A stretch of DNA of 56,434 nucleotides, from assembly GCA_903845295.1 (NCBI GenBank), contig CAIMWV010000010.1:1-56434 (forward strand), in the 5' to 3' direction. The translations under genes were made by a program, and so were the position numbers. The notes under the pieces were generated by a model. That model was not told the DNA's origin and made no database searches. It worked only from the letters and a program-made list of their open reading frames with translations. Shown one piece after another: positions 8,972-18,171 of the stretch. How positions within the stretch are numbered: the stretch's first letter is position 1; each line of letters starts with the position of its first letter. This stretch comes from Candidatus Staskawiczbacteria bacterium. GTDB taxonomy: Bacteria; Patescibacteriota; Minisyncoccia; Minisyncoccales; Staskawiczbacteraceae.

Positions 8972-9415
8972 TTAAAGCAGCTGCATGATTCCTGTTTGTT
9001 GGTCTAAGGCTTCGTTCACCAGCCTGTCGGCCTCTTTATTTCTTTCCCGCGGAATGTGCTTGAATTTCACCGATTTGAAATCAAATTTTAAATTCCAGAT
9101 TTCTATAAAAAATTGCTGTATTTTCGGATCTGACAACCTGTAGTCGCCGTTCAATTGTTTTACAACCAATTCCGAATCAGCCCTTATTTCTACATCCGAT
9201 ATTTCGGCTATGGATTTCCCGAACAGCGCCTTAAATTTTTTCAATGCAAAAATAATTGCGTTATATTCAGCATCATTGTTTGTTAAGTTGTCTCCCAAAT
9301 ATTCGCCATATTTTTTTATAATCTGCTCTTTCTCATTATAAAAAACAACCCCTATGGCGGCCTTCCCCGGGTTGCCTCTCGACCCCCCATCAGTATAAAC
9401 TATTATTTTTTTCAT
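8972..9415 (-). CDS. Ribonuclease HI-like protein
   Basis: VYTDGGSRGNPGKAAIGVV, ADSELVVKQLNGDYR, HIPRERNKEADRLVNEAL. Confidence 0.93.
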   Translation of the reverse strand: MKKIIVYTDGGSRGNPGKAAIGVVFYNEKEQIIKKYGEYLGDNLTNNDAEYNAIIFALKKFKALFGKSIAEISDVEIRADSELVVKQLNGDYRLSDPKIQQFFIEIWNLKFDFKSVKFKHIPRERNKEADRLVNEALDQQTGIMQLL

Positions 9416-9549
9416 AAATATTTTATTTTCTACTGCACCCTTCCCATAAAAAATGGGGATCTGCTCGCAACCATCATATAAAAAATATATACAAGGTTGT
9501 GTAGATGATAATTTTTTTCATAATTAAAATTCCTTTAATTATTTTTCAG

Positions 9550-10140
9550 TTAATTATTTGAAGCCTCCAAAACATTTATACCGAAATTTTTGAGTTCTGC
9601 AACTAATGGCAGCACCGGCAAGCCGACAATATTAAAGTAATCTCCCTCAATTTTTTCTATAAAAATCCCTCCGCGATGTTGCATGGCATAGGCTCCGGCT
9701 TTATCTAACGGCTCTCCCAGCGCAATATAGTCATCTATGTCTTTTTCGGGAATGTTTGTCACGAAAACTTTGCTTTCCACGGATTTAGAAACTTGTTTGC
9801 CTGTTTCCGTATCAATAATAGTAAAGCCGGTTATGACAGAATGCGCCTTTCCGCTGAGTTTCTGCAGCATAATTTTAGCATTTTCTTTTGCACCAGGTTT
9901 GCCGAGAATCTCTTTACCAAGGACACAAAATGTATCTGCCGCAATAATAATGGAATTCTTATGCCTTTGCGCCACATCTTTTGCTTTTCCCAAAGATAAA
10001 TACTCCGCCAGCTTATCAGGAGGCATATTCAAAGTCATATCCTCTTTATAATTGCTCGGATCCACTTCGAACCTTAAGCCAATCTGCGAAAGCAATCCTC
10101 TTCTCCCGGGAGATGCTGACGCTAATATTATTTTTTTCAT
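9550..10140 (-). CDS. maf: Maf-like nucleotide pyrophosphatase
   Basis: ILASASPGRRGLLSQIGL, AADTFCVLGKEILGKP, GGIFIEKIEGDYFNIVGLPV. Confidence 0.95.
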   Translation of the reverse strand: MKKIILASASPGRRGLLSQIGLRFEVDPSNYKEDMTLNMPPDKLAEYLSLGKAKDVAQRHKNSIIIAADTFCVLGKEILGKPGAKENAKIMLQKLSGKAHSVITGFTIIDTETGKQVSKSVESKVFVTNIPEKDIDDYIALGEPLDKAGAYAMQHRGGIFIEKIEGDYFNIVGLPVLPLVAELKNFGINVLEASNN

Positions 10141-10146
10141 CTGATT

Positions 10147-11163
10147 TTATTTGACCGGATTAACAATATTTAAAAATGCGTTACTGATGTCGGCCAAAAA
10201 AGAATTGTCTTGCAATTGTTTGGTCGCGTTTATAAATTCAATCGGGTCAACCCTTGCGCCGCCGACTCTCATTGAAAAATGTAAATGAGGAGCTGTAACA
10301 TAACCCGTATCCCCGGATAATCCTATTACCTGCCCGCGTTTTACTATATCTCCGACAGAAACTTTAAATTCGTCTAAATGCAGGTACATAGAAAATATAT
10401 CCAAGCCATGGTCTATGATAACTGTTTTGCCGTAATTAGACAAATTTAAAGTTGCAATAACTTTCCCGTCGTTAACGACATAAATATCTGTTTTTTCGGG
10501 CGCCCTCAAATCAACTCCGAAGTGCTGAAGTTTATATGGGAAAAATCCGATAAATTTTCCGAATGAAAAACCGCTTATTTTCATTGCACTTAAAGGGAAG
10601 GAAAACGGAGCTGTAAAATACGGCTCTTTGGTAAAAATACTCAAAACTTTTTTTAAAGCAGGGTTGTCGTTTTTTATTATATTATTAACTGCTTTTTCTT
10701 GCGTGGTTCCGTTTTGGCTTATGCTTGGAGCTTTAGCTGCCGGCTCCGATGAAAAATCAGCCAGAGCCACTTTGATATTTTTTGTTAATTTTTCTGTTGC
10801 AGAAACATCAACGGAAATTTTGTAATCGCCCGGATTTTGGTCAGCGTCAATTCCTAAAAAAGACACCCATTCAGAAGAGTTCCCCTTTCTGTAAAAAATG
10901 AGCTTTTGTTCATCCTGGGCCGCGCCGAAGGACTTTCCAAAATTTCCCGTTATCTCGCTAGCATCGCTTTTGACTCTGATAAAAACAGTATCTCCCTGTT
11001 TTGGATTTTCAGGAAAAATATAAACGCTAAGGACCGTTTTATGGAAAAATAAAAAAATTCCTGCCACTAACAAAAGAATGATAATGCCTCCTGCTATCAA
11101 CAAAAAAACAGAAACTTTTTTGTGATGCCATTTGGGTCCTTTTTTACCTTTTTTGTGTTCCAT
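10147..11163 (-). CDS. M23 family metallopeptidase, membrane anchored
   Basis: FGVDLRAPEKTDIYVVNDGKVIATLNLSNYGKTVIIDHG...SGDTGYVTAPHLHFSMRVGG. Confidence 0.93.
   Translation of the reverse strand: MEHKKGKKGPKWHHKKVSVFLLIAGGIIILLLVAGIFLFFHKTVLSVYIFPENPKQGDTVFIRVKSDASEITGNFGKSFGAAQDEQKLIFYRKGNSSEWVSFLGIDADQNPGDYKISVDVSATEKLTKNIKVALADFSSEPAAKAPSISQNGTTQEKAVNNIIKNDNPALKKVLSIFTKEPYFTAPFSFPLSAMKISGFSFGKFIGFFPYKLQHFGVDLRAPEKTDIYVVNDGKVIATLNLSNYGKTVIIDHGLDIFSMYLHLDEFKVSVGDIVKRGQVIGLSGDTGYVTAPHLHFSMRVGGARVDPIEFINATKQLQDNSFLADISNAFLNIVNPVK
10910..10934. repeat. REP-like repeat in frame inside the M23 peptidase gene
   Basis: tcatcctgggccgcgccgaaggact, encoding SFGAAQDE. Confidence 0.6.
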
Positions 11164-11176
11164 TTGTCTATTATAC

Positions 11177-11204
11177 CAAAAAACACCATTGTGGTGTTTT
11201 TTTT
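11177..11204. terminator. Intrinsic terminator
   Basis: aaaaaacaccattgtggtgtttttttt. Confidence 0.75.
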
Positions 11205-11214
11205 AGTATTTAAT

Positions 11215-11454
11215 CTATGTTAGTCCTTCCTGGTACTCTTTACCATTTAGCGTTGGGAATACCGGATAAATTTTTTGAACACGGCCGACTTGTCCGTCTT
11301 CCAGCCTTACTTTAATGCCGCGGTGATGAAAACTGTCGCTGGTTAAAATTTCCGCCACTTTCCCGCGGGTAAGCTTGCCGGTCGGCTGGTCTTTTTTAAG
11401 CACAATATCCACCTCCGCGCCAATTTTTATATCTGCCCTTTTTTGACCATCCAT
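11215..11454 (-). CDS. YwbE family (DUF2196) protein
   Basis: IKIGAEVDIVLKKDQPTGKLTRGKVAEILTSDSFHHRGIKVRLEDGQVGRV. Confidence 0.9.
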   Translation of the reverse strand: MDGQKRADIKIGAEVDIVLKKDQPTGKLTRGKVAEILTSDSFHHRGIKVRLEDGQVGRVQKIYPVFPTLNGKEYQEGLT

Positions 11455-11457
11455 TTT

Positions 11458-12609
11458 TCACTTCTTCTTAAAAAATATATTTAAACAGCCTTTGAATTTA
11501 TTTAGGTGTTCATTTTTAATACGGAATCCCGATGCTTGCGCGTGGCCGCCGTAGGTTATTAAAAAATCAGCGCAGGTTTTCATTGCATCCACAGAATTTG
11601 TACCTTTTGGATTCCTGACTGAACCGCAAGATTCCTTATCCATTTTTTTAAAAATAAAAGCCGGCTTTTCATATTTGTTGCAGATTACCGATGCCACGGG
11701 ACCCGCCAAGGTTAATTTCCAGGAAGGATCGCCCTCAAAAATAATCTGCTCATCTTGTTTTTGTGAAATTCTTCTCTCCACTTCCTGTATAATATTTTTG
11801 ACTTGTTGCTGTTTGTATTGGTTTTTATTCAAAAGCGTTTCTGCAATTTCCTTGCATTGTTTATTGTCAGAAGAGGTTAAAAGCAAATATGATTCGTTTT
11901 CAAAGTTTAAGCTTTCTGCCGAGTTCAAAGCAGAAATGATCTTTGGCAAAGATTCCTCAAATACTTTTCCGTCCCCTAAAATATCTAAAAAAGCCCTTAT
12001 TGCGGGGCGGAAAGTATTTTTTAATGACCTTAAACCTTGCTCAATAATTTCCTGATTTTGTTCAATCTGCGGAACCATGTCAGCGATAGTGCCCAAAGCA
12101 GTCAATTCCAAAAAACTATTTTTCAAATTCTGAGAAATTTCCCTGCCTAACATTTCCATGCATAAATTAAAGGTCACTCCGACATTGGCTAATCCCTTGA
12201 ATGGATAACTGTCATCTGTTTGTTTCATATCAACAATTATCGAGGCCTTCGGCACTCCATCTAAGGGTTCGTGGTGGTCAACAATAATGACTTCAAAGCC
12301 CATTTTATTTGCTAAATCAACCTCTTTTAAGTTACCTATGCCGAGATCTAATGTTATAAAAAGCGCAGGGGCCTTATTTTTCAGCATATCTAGGGCTTTC
12401 AAATTTATTCCGTAACCGTCATTTTCTCTGTCGGGGAAAAAAGCGCAATCAATATGTCCTCCCAAATTTTTAATCGCCTCCTCCAGAATAACAACGGATG
12501 ATATCCCGTCTAAATCAGAATCTCCATACAAAATAATGCGCTCTTTATTTTGAACAGCTTTTTTTATCCTTTCCGCCGCCTTCTCAATATTTTTAATCTT
12601 CTGGGTCAT
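11458..12609 (-). CDS. DHH-family phosphoesterase / RecJ-like
   Basis: YGDSDLDGISSVVIL, VDHHEP, and GGHAQASGFRI (DHHA1). Confidence 0.93.
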   Translation of the reverse strand: MTQKIKNIEKAAERIKKAVQNKERIILYGDSDLDGISSVVILEEAIKNLGGHIDCAFFPDRENDGYGINLKALDMLKNKAPALFITLDLGIGNLKEVDLANKMGFEVIIVDHHEPLDGVPKASIIVDMKQTDDSYPFKGLANVGVTFNLCMEMLGREISQNLKNSFLELTALGTIADMVPQIEQNQEIIEQGLRSLKNTFRPAIRAFLDILGDGKVFEESLPKIISALNSAESLNFENESYLLLTSSDNKQCKEIAETLLNKNQYKQQQVKNIIQEVERRISQKQDEQIIFEGDPSWKLTLAGPVASVICNKYEKPAFIFKKMDKESCGSVRNPKGTNSVDAMKTCADFLITYGGHAQASGFRIKNEHLNKFKGCLNIFFKKK

Positions 12610-12615
12610 ATTTTT

Positions 12616-13662
12616 TCACTTTAAAGATTCTAGGCCTGGCAATTTATCTCCGGCGAGATAGCTGAGCATTGCCCCGCCGCCCGTTGAAACGTGGCTGAAG
12701 TTATCAATCATACCTTTTTTATTCAAAAATTCAACAGTCTCGCCCCCTCCGACAACCGAATAAGCCCCGCTGTTTATTATTGCATTTGCGATTGCCAAGG
12801 TACCGGCAGCATATTTTTCATCTTCGAATTTTCCGAACGGGCCATTCCATAAAACTGTTTTTGCCTGCATTATTTTTTCCTGGAAATTTTTTACCGATTC
12901 ATCATTTATATCCAAGGCGTCCAATTGGCCGGTGGGAGCTATTATCTTTTCGGGATATTTGAATTTAATTTTTTGTTCTGCAACTTCTTTTGCTATCAGC
13001 CCGCTCACTATCACATAATCTGATACTTCAGAAATATTATTGATGAATTTTGATTTTGTTTCAACCTTTTTCCCGCCGACAATTGTTACCATGGGTTTTG
13101 CCGGATTTTTCATGACTTTATCTAAAACTTCAATTTCTTTTTCAAGCAACAGACCTTGGCAATGAGGCAAGATTTTTGGCACGCCGGTAATTGAAGCCTG
13201 ATCCCTGTGGCAAACTGAAAATGCATCATTTACATAAATATCCCCTAAAAATGAAAGTCTTTTTGCAAAATCCGGGTTGTTTTCCGTTTCTTCTTTATGA
13301 AATCTTAAATTCTCCAGCAATAAAATTTTTCCGGGCGCCAATTTGTTGCTCTGCTCTTCCACCTCCAATCCCACGCAATCATCCTCCTTCTCAATCGAAA
13401 AATTAAGATATTCTGCCAGTTTTTCAGCAACCTTATCCAGTGTAAGCTCCGGAACAACTTTTCCGTCCGGCTCGCCTAAGTGGCTCATCAAAATGATCTT
13501 TGCCTTATTATCAATTAAATATTGGATTGTCGGCAGGGTTTTTTTAATCCTGAAATCATCTAAAACATTTCCTTTTTCATCAAGGGGAACATTAAAATCA
13601 CATCTTACCAAAACGCGTTTGCCGGTAACATCAAAATCTTTCAAAGTTTTTAACATACACAA
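12616..13662 (-). CDS. pgk: Phosphoglycerate kinase
   Basis: GKRVLVRCDFNVPLD, LLLENLRFHKEE, VGGGETVEFL, HVSTGGGAMLSYLAG. Confidence 0.97.
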   Translation of the reverse strand: MCMLKTLKDFDVTGKRVLVRCDFNVPLDEKGNVLDDFRIKKTLPTIQYLIDNKAKIILMSHLGEPDGKVVPELTLDKVAEKLAEYLNFSIEKEDDCVGLEVEEQSNKLAPGKILLLENLRFHKEETENNPDFAKRLSFLGDIYVNDAFSVCHRDQASITGVPKILPHCQGLLLEKEIEVLDKVMKNPAKPMVTIVGGKKVETKSKFINNISEVSDYVIVSGLIAKEVAEQKIKFKYPEKIIAPTGQLDALDINDESVKNFQEKIMQAKTVLWNGPFGKFEDEKYAAGTLAIANAIINSGAYSVVGGGETVEFLNKKGMIDNFSHVSTGGGAMLSYLAGDKLPGLESLK

Positions 13663-13712
13663 AGTTCGGATAAAAAAATTAAATAATATATAAACTTATA
13701 TTTCGGAAGAAA

Positions 13713-13795
13713 GCTCGCACCCTTCATTTAAAAAATATCTTGTACCCTTCATATAAAAATTATATAGCAGGCTATATAAAAGGCTGTAAGCTTTT
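13713..13795 (-). promoter_or_regulatory. Candidate promoter/leader motif upstream of pgk (two copies of GnACCCTTCAT)
   Basis: Minus strand: CAGCCTTTTATATAGCCTGCTATATAATTTTTATATGAAGGGTACAAG...AATGAAGGGTGCGAG; resembles the element upstream of murJ at 7153-7190. Confidence 0.4.
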
Positions 13796-13860
13796 AATCA
13801 TATAGTAATATTATAGAATATTTTTAGTAATTAAACCACTTCTTGTTGATAACACTGCTC

Positions 13861-13910
13861 GCCCTTCGGCTTCCCTTCGGCTCCAATCAGGGCAAGCGCT
13901 CAGGGCTTCA
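13861..13910. repeat. Compound REP-like repeat downstream of paralogue 1
   Basis: gcccttcggcttcccttcggctccaatcagggcaagcgctcagggcttca. Confidence 0.75.
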
Positions 13911-13921
13911 TCTACTTTTAT

Positions 13922-15661
13922 TTATGCGACCTCGCTTTGATAACAACTTTCGCAGTAAACAATTTCCTGGCGGTCCGGAGCATATGAGGTTTCAATTTCT
14001 TTGCCGCATTTTGCACATTTCCGTGAAAATATTTTAATCGGATTCAGCTGTTTGAAACGCACCCTGTCGCGGCAAAGAGGACATTGGCGCGGGATTGGAA
14101 GATCCATCCGGCGGTAGAAATCAAGCTCCATTTTTACCAGCCTATAGTTTTTTCCGCAATCGTCGCATTTTAATATGCCGCCAAGAATCTCGTCTGTAAC
14201 GTCTTTAATATCATCTGCAAAAGAAACCGTTGCCGGTTCATACTCTTTTGCATCGGAATCCCGCCAAACATAGCCGTTGCTGACAGCTTCTTCCTTGGAA
14301 ATCGGGAAAAATTCATAAGCGCTTGTTTCATTATATGCCCACGGAGAAAATTCAGCCGGGAAATATTCTCCGTAACGATATTCTTTCTTCCGCGAATCAA
14401 TATAGGGCACTTCCATCATCTGTTTTTTAATCTTTCCCACCAAATCTTGATAGTCTTTCTTTGAGTATTGTTTATTTAAAATGCAATATTCTGAATTCCG
14501 AATTCCGACGCAGCCGAAAAGGTTTCCCGAGCCATGGCAAGCAAAACTATATTCCAAATCATGCGCATGGTAATTCCAAAAACTGAACTTGATATTATTA
14601 ACAGTAAGGCCGACCCACACCGATTCGTATATCAATTCAGAATTTTCTCCAAATATTGTATAGTCATAAGCGTCTTTCGATGGGCCCAATTTAAGAAGTT
14701 GGCCATATCGGATATTTTCTCCGTTACCTACCTGATAGGAATCGTGCACATTTTTTGAATTAAAAATATAGTCTCCGGTTACGTTTACATTTTTGCGCCC
14801 ATGGAATTGCCTGCGAGGATATTCAAGAAATAATTTTTCTGCTCTTGCCCTGAAATCATTTACGTTTTTCAATGACCCGAAATTCAATTCTTCAAGTTTT
14901 TTTGCGTATTCTTCCTTTGTGTAGGGTTGATTCAATATGTGATATTGCTTGTTACGCAAGTTAATACAGCCTATGCAATTGGAACAGCCTATGAGATCTC
15001 TTGAGAACCAAATGTCCTGTGAATCTTCGCAGTCTTGCGACCAAAACGCACGATAACACTTATTTGCCATCACAGCCTGGTAGCAAAGCTCGCTGTCATT
15101 TGTGAACGCCACGTCAAAACATTCTTTATTTTTTGCCATCGTGTTGGTATAGGCGCAATTTTCACTAAAATCACTTCTGAAGCAAAGGTAGCAATTTTTT
15201 AAATCCGCCGCGCCATTACACCAAGGGCTATTAATCATGGTCGTATGAGAAGTATAGAGGGTTGGATGAGGAACCTCGCGGAAAAGTTGAAGCCACTGTT
15301 CGAAAAATGATTTTTTAAAGTCGTATTCTTTGCCAAATGACTTTGGGTCCCATTCATCCGACCACCATTTTTCTTGCGAATAAATCTTATGCGGATTTCC
15401 CGGAGGATAAAACGTTATCCCCTCTTCCCCAGAATCAAATTTCTGGCGGTATAAAATTCTCCCGCTTGTCCACACGAAGCGCCGCATCATCCTGCACTCC
15501 GGACACCATGTGGGCGAAGGCACTTTCATCTTCTCGCAAAACGCAGAATCATCGGACTCAATCACGAACTCATTATTGCAGTTTTGGCATACTCGCACTG
15601 AGGACTTCGAGTGAGCCTCAGTCGAACTCCCTGCCGAAGTGTTTTTTGTATCGCTTTCCAT
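13922..15661 (-). CDS. Cys-rich dual zinc-ribbon array protein, paralogue 1
   Basis: N-term CQNCNNEFVIESDDSAFCEKMKVPSPTWCPECRMMRRF; two FGCVxLRxxxYxILN-type blocks; C-term ETSYAPDRQEIVYCESCYQSEVA. Confidence 0.9.
   Translation of the reverse strand: MESDTKNTSAGSSTEAHSKSSVRVCQNCNNEFVIESDDSAFCEKMKVPSPTWCPECRMMRRFVWTSGRILYRQKFDSGEEGITFYPPGNPHKIYSQEKWWSDEWDPKSFGKEYDFKKSFFEQWLQLFREVPHPTLYTSHTTMINSPWCNGAADLKNCYLCFRSDFSENCAYTNTMAKNKECFDVAFTNDSELCYQAVMANKCYRAFWSQDCEDSQDIWFSRDLIGCSNCIGCINLRNKQYHILNQPYTKEEYAKKLEELNFGSLKNVNDFRARAEKLFLEYPRRQFHGRKNVNVTGDYIFNSKNVHDSYQVGNGENIRYGQLLKLGPSKDAYDYTIFGENSELIYESVWVGLTVNNIKFSFWNYHAHDLEYSFACHGSGNLFGCVGIRNSEYCILNKQYSKKDYQDLVGKIKKQMMEVPYIDSRKKEYRYGEYFPAEFSPWAYNETSAYEFFPISKEEAVSNGYVWRDSDAKEYEPATVSFADDIKDVTDEILGGILKCDDCGKNYRLVKMELDFYRRMDLPIPRQCPLCRDRVRFKQLNPIKIFSRKCAKCGKEIETSYAPDRQEIVYCESCYQSEVA
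15596..15641. repeat. REP-like repeat in frame near the N-terminus of paralogue 1
   Basis: cactgaggacttcgagtgagcctcagtcgaactccctgccgaagtg, encoding NTSAGSSTEAHSKSSV. Confidence 0.7.
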
Positions 15662-15664
15662 AAT

Positions 15665-16285
15665 TTACTTTTTATCCAAAAAATTAATTATCCGTTGTAT
15701 TTTTTTAACTTCCAGCGCATTTTTTTCTTCTCTTCCTTCTCTCCATGCTAGCCCAATTTTTTCTACCCATCCCTTCTTTTCTTCAATCAATAGGTTTGGT
15801 AACAAAACTTTCGCCTTAACTCCTAAGAATTCTTTTTCAATAGAAATATCATTATAATCACCCGCAAAACGGATTTCTTTGCCATGCATCGGAATTACTA
15901 CCTCCTTCGTCTTATCATCAAAAAAACTAATATGGATATCACAATGGGCAGCCCGTGTTGTTTCTGCGTCAATTGGATCAATTCTTAATAAATCATCCTC
16001 TCCATGCGCCTTGGATTTACAAACTAAGTGGCCTTCTTTTTCCAAAAAAATTTTTGCATCTCCAACGTTATCTCTATCGATTATGAAATCAACGTCTTTA
16101 TGATTCCTGGAAATATAACCCAGATAAGCGTCAACGGCAAAACCGGACAAAACAACATATTTCCAATTTTTTTCAGATGCCCGAATCACAATTCTCTTAA
16201 ACAAATCAATTGCCTTTTTAGTTCTTTCATCCATCTCCCCTTCAGCAAGCGGCGGGATTTCTTTTTTTAATAAATTATCGTTCAT
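15665..16285 (-). CDS. Nucleotidyltransferase-like protein (aminoglycoside nucleotidyltransferase-type fold)
   Basis: YVVLSGFAVDAYLGYISRNHKDVDFIIDRDNV; ARAAHCDIHISFF-type second acidic motif (AAHCDIHISFFDD). Confidence 0.7.
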   Translation of the reverse strand: MNDNLLKKEIPPLAEGEMDERTKKAIDLFKRIVIRASEKNWKYVVLSGFAVDAYLGYISRNHKDVDFIIDRDNVGDAKIFLEKEGHLVCKSKAHGEDDLLRIDPIDAETTRAAHCDIHISFFDDKTKEVVIPMHGKEIRFAGDYNDISIEKEFLGVKAKVLLPNLLIEEKKGWVEKIGLAWREGREEKNALEVKKIQRIINFLDKK

Positions 16286-16327
16286 AAATTAATGGATTAT
16301 GCCACTTCTGTATTGTAGTATTGCTTG

Positions 16328-16376
16328 CCCTTCGACAACCCTTCGGCACGGCTCAGGGCAAGCGCTCAGGGCTTCA
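16328..16376. repeat. Compound REP-like repeat downstream of paralogue 2
   Basis: cccttcgacaacccttcggcacggctcagggcaagcgctcagggcttca, similar to 13861-13910. Confidence 0.75.
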
Positions 16377-16387
16377 GTTGCTTTTAT

Positions 16388-18133
16388 TTATGCCACCTCA
16401 CTATTGTAGCAACTTTTGCAATAAACGATTTCTGGCCTGTCCGGAGCATAAGAAGTTTCAAATTCATTTGGACACTTTTCTTCCCCATGAGAATGATTTT
16501 TCTGCTCGCACATACATTGGCGGTGCCAAAGCTTGATAGGCGTACGCTGGGCAATCCTGGCAAAATGGCGGCAGTTCGGGCACAGTTGCGGAACCGGGAT
16601 GCCCATGCGTTTGTAAAAATTCAGATCGCTCGACGTTACCTTAAAGGCTTCCGTGCATTGGTGGTTGCATTTTCCAGCGTGGGCGCACCCGATTGTTTCC
16701 TTTAAAATTTGTTCATCAACCTGGTCAATCGAGTCCGGAATGTTTTCTGCTTTTAAGGTGATTTTATAATTCTTAGCCGCGAAATCAACCCACCTGTATC
16801 CGTTTTTTAATGCCTCTTCTTTTGACATGGGGAAAAGCTCTTGAGCGATGGTTTCGTTATAGGCGAATCCGTGCATATCCAACGGGAAGGTTGAACCATA
16901 ACGGAATTCCCTTCCCAAAGAGTCTTTGTATGGAAGCGCATCCATTTGCTCTTTGATTCTCGGCACTAATTCTTCATATTCTTCTTTGCTGTATTGTTTA
17001 TTCAAAATGCAATACTGTTTTTTCCGCAAACCGACGCAGCCAAATAAATCAGATGAACTGTGGCAATTTACGCAGTATTGGGCGCGGATTAACTGGTCCC
17101 AACATTCATTTGAAAAAAACACCTGGCTGCACTGGCGGCCGATTGAGGAGCATTCATAAATAAGCTCTGAAAAAGCGGCCCAATATGTAAAATCCATCAC
17201 ATCTTTCCCATCGGTAATTCCAAAAAGATATTTGCCGTCTTCCACTCTTTCGCAATTAAATCCTACCTTCACATTTTTGCATTGCTCTAACCAATTACCC
17301 GAAACATCAGTGCTGTGATTTTCTACAAGACACGGCACGATGTGTTTTGATGAAAATTCTGCCATTTTTTTGCGCATTTCTTCTACTTCCTTGCGACTTT
17401 TTGGCCAAAGTGTTTTAATTTTATCTTTATATTCCTCTTTTGTATATTGCTCGTTGAAAATGCAATAATTCTTATTGCGCAAATTAACGCAACCAAAACA
17501 ATCAGTACAGTTTTTACAATTTAACAAAAAGGCGGAATTTGAGCAGGTACTACATTCTCTTGAATACATCAACCTGTTACAACCATAACAATCAATGCAC
17601 TCAAAACACAGTTCAGACGAATGAATATTATAGTTGTCCATACTATCTTTTGAATCCCAAATTGAAGTGCCGTAAGAACAATTTTCGTTCGTAGAGGCGG
17701 CAAAAATAAGATAACAGTTTTTGTTGTCGCTGGCCCTGTTGGTATATTCGCTGTTTACGTTTGTTCCTTGTTGAATAATTCCCATCCTTGGAACCTTAAG
17801 GAATAAATCTTTAAGCTGCTCGAAAAATGGTTTTTTAAAGTTATAGTCTTTCCCATAAGATTCAGGATCCCATTTGTCAGACCACCAGCAAGAATAGCAA
17901 TAAACAGTGTAGGGGCTTTCCGGCGAATAAAGCAAAATTTTTTCTTTACCGCACAGATTGCACTTTCTTTTAAAAAGAGACCTCTCGCCCCTCCACGCCA
18001 AACGTTTGACCAGCCTGCACTCCGGACACCACGTCGGTGGCGGCACTTTAATCTTCTCATAAAAATTAAAATCGTCGGGCTCAATCATGAACTCCTTTTT
18101 ACAGTTTTGACATGTTCTTTTTTGGCTTTCCAT
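16388..18133 (-). CDS. Cys-rich dual zinc-ribbon array protein, paralogue 2
   Basis: CQNCKKEFMIEPDDFNFYEKIKVPPPTWCPECR...FGCVGLRKKQYCILNKQYSKEEY...ETSYAPDRPEIVYCKSCYNSEVA. Confidence 0.9.
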   Translation of the reverse strand: MESQKRTCQNCKKEFMIEPDDFNFYEKIKVPPPTWCPECRLVKRLAWRGERSLFKRKCNLCGKEKILLYSPESPYTVYCYSCWWSDKWDPESYGKDYNFKKPFFEQLKDLFLKVPRMGIIQQGTNVNSEYTNRASDNKNCYLIFAASTNENCSYGTSIWDSKDSMDNYNIHSSELCFECIDCYGCNRLMYSRECSTCSNSAFLLNCKNCTDCFGCVNLRNKNYCIFNEQYTKEEYKDKIKTLWPKSRKEVEEMRKKMAEFSSKHIVPCLVENHSTDVSGNWLEQCKNVKVGFNCERVEDGKYLFGITDGKDVMDFTYWAAFSELIYECSSIGRQCSQVFFSNECWDQLIRAQYCVNCHSSSDLFGCVGLRKKQYCILNKQYSKEEYEELVPRIKEQMDALPYKDSLGREFRYGSTFPLDMHGFAYNETIAQELFPMSKEEALKNGYRWVDFAAKNYKITLKAENIPDSIDQVDEQILKETIGCAHAGKCNHQCTEAFKVTSSDLNFYKRMGIPVPQLCPNCRHFARIAQRTPIKLWHRQCMCEQKNHSHGEEKCPNEFETSYAPDRPEIVYCKSCYNSEVA

Positions 18134-18144
18134 GTTGTTTTTAA

Positions 18145-18164
18145 CGGCTCAACGCGTTGAGCCG
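18145..18164. repeat. Perfect 20 bp palindrome between paralogues 3 and 2
   Basis: CGGCTCAACGCGTTGAGCCG. Confidence 0.85.
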
Positions 18165-18171
18165 ATGGATT

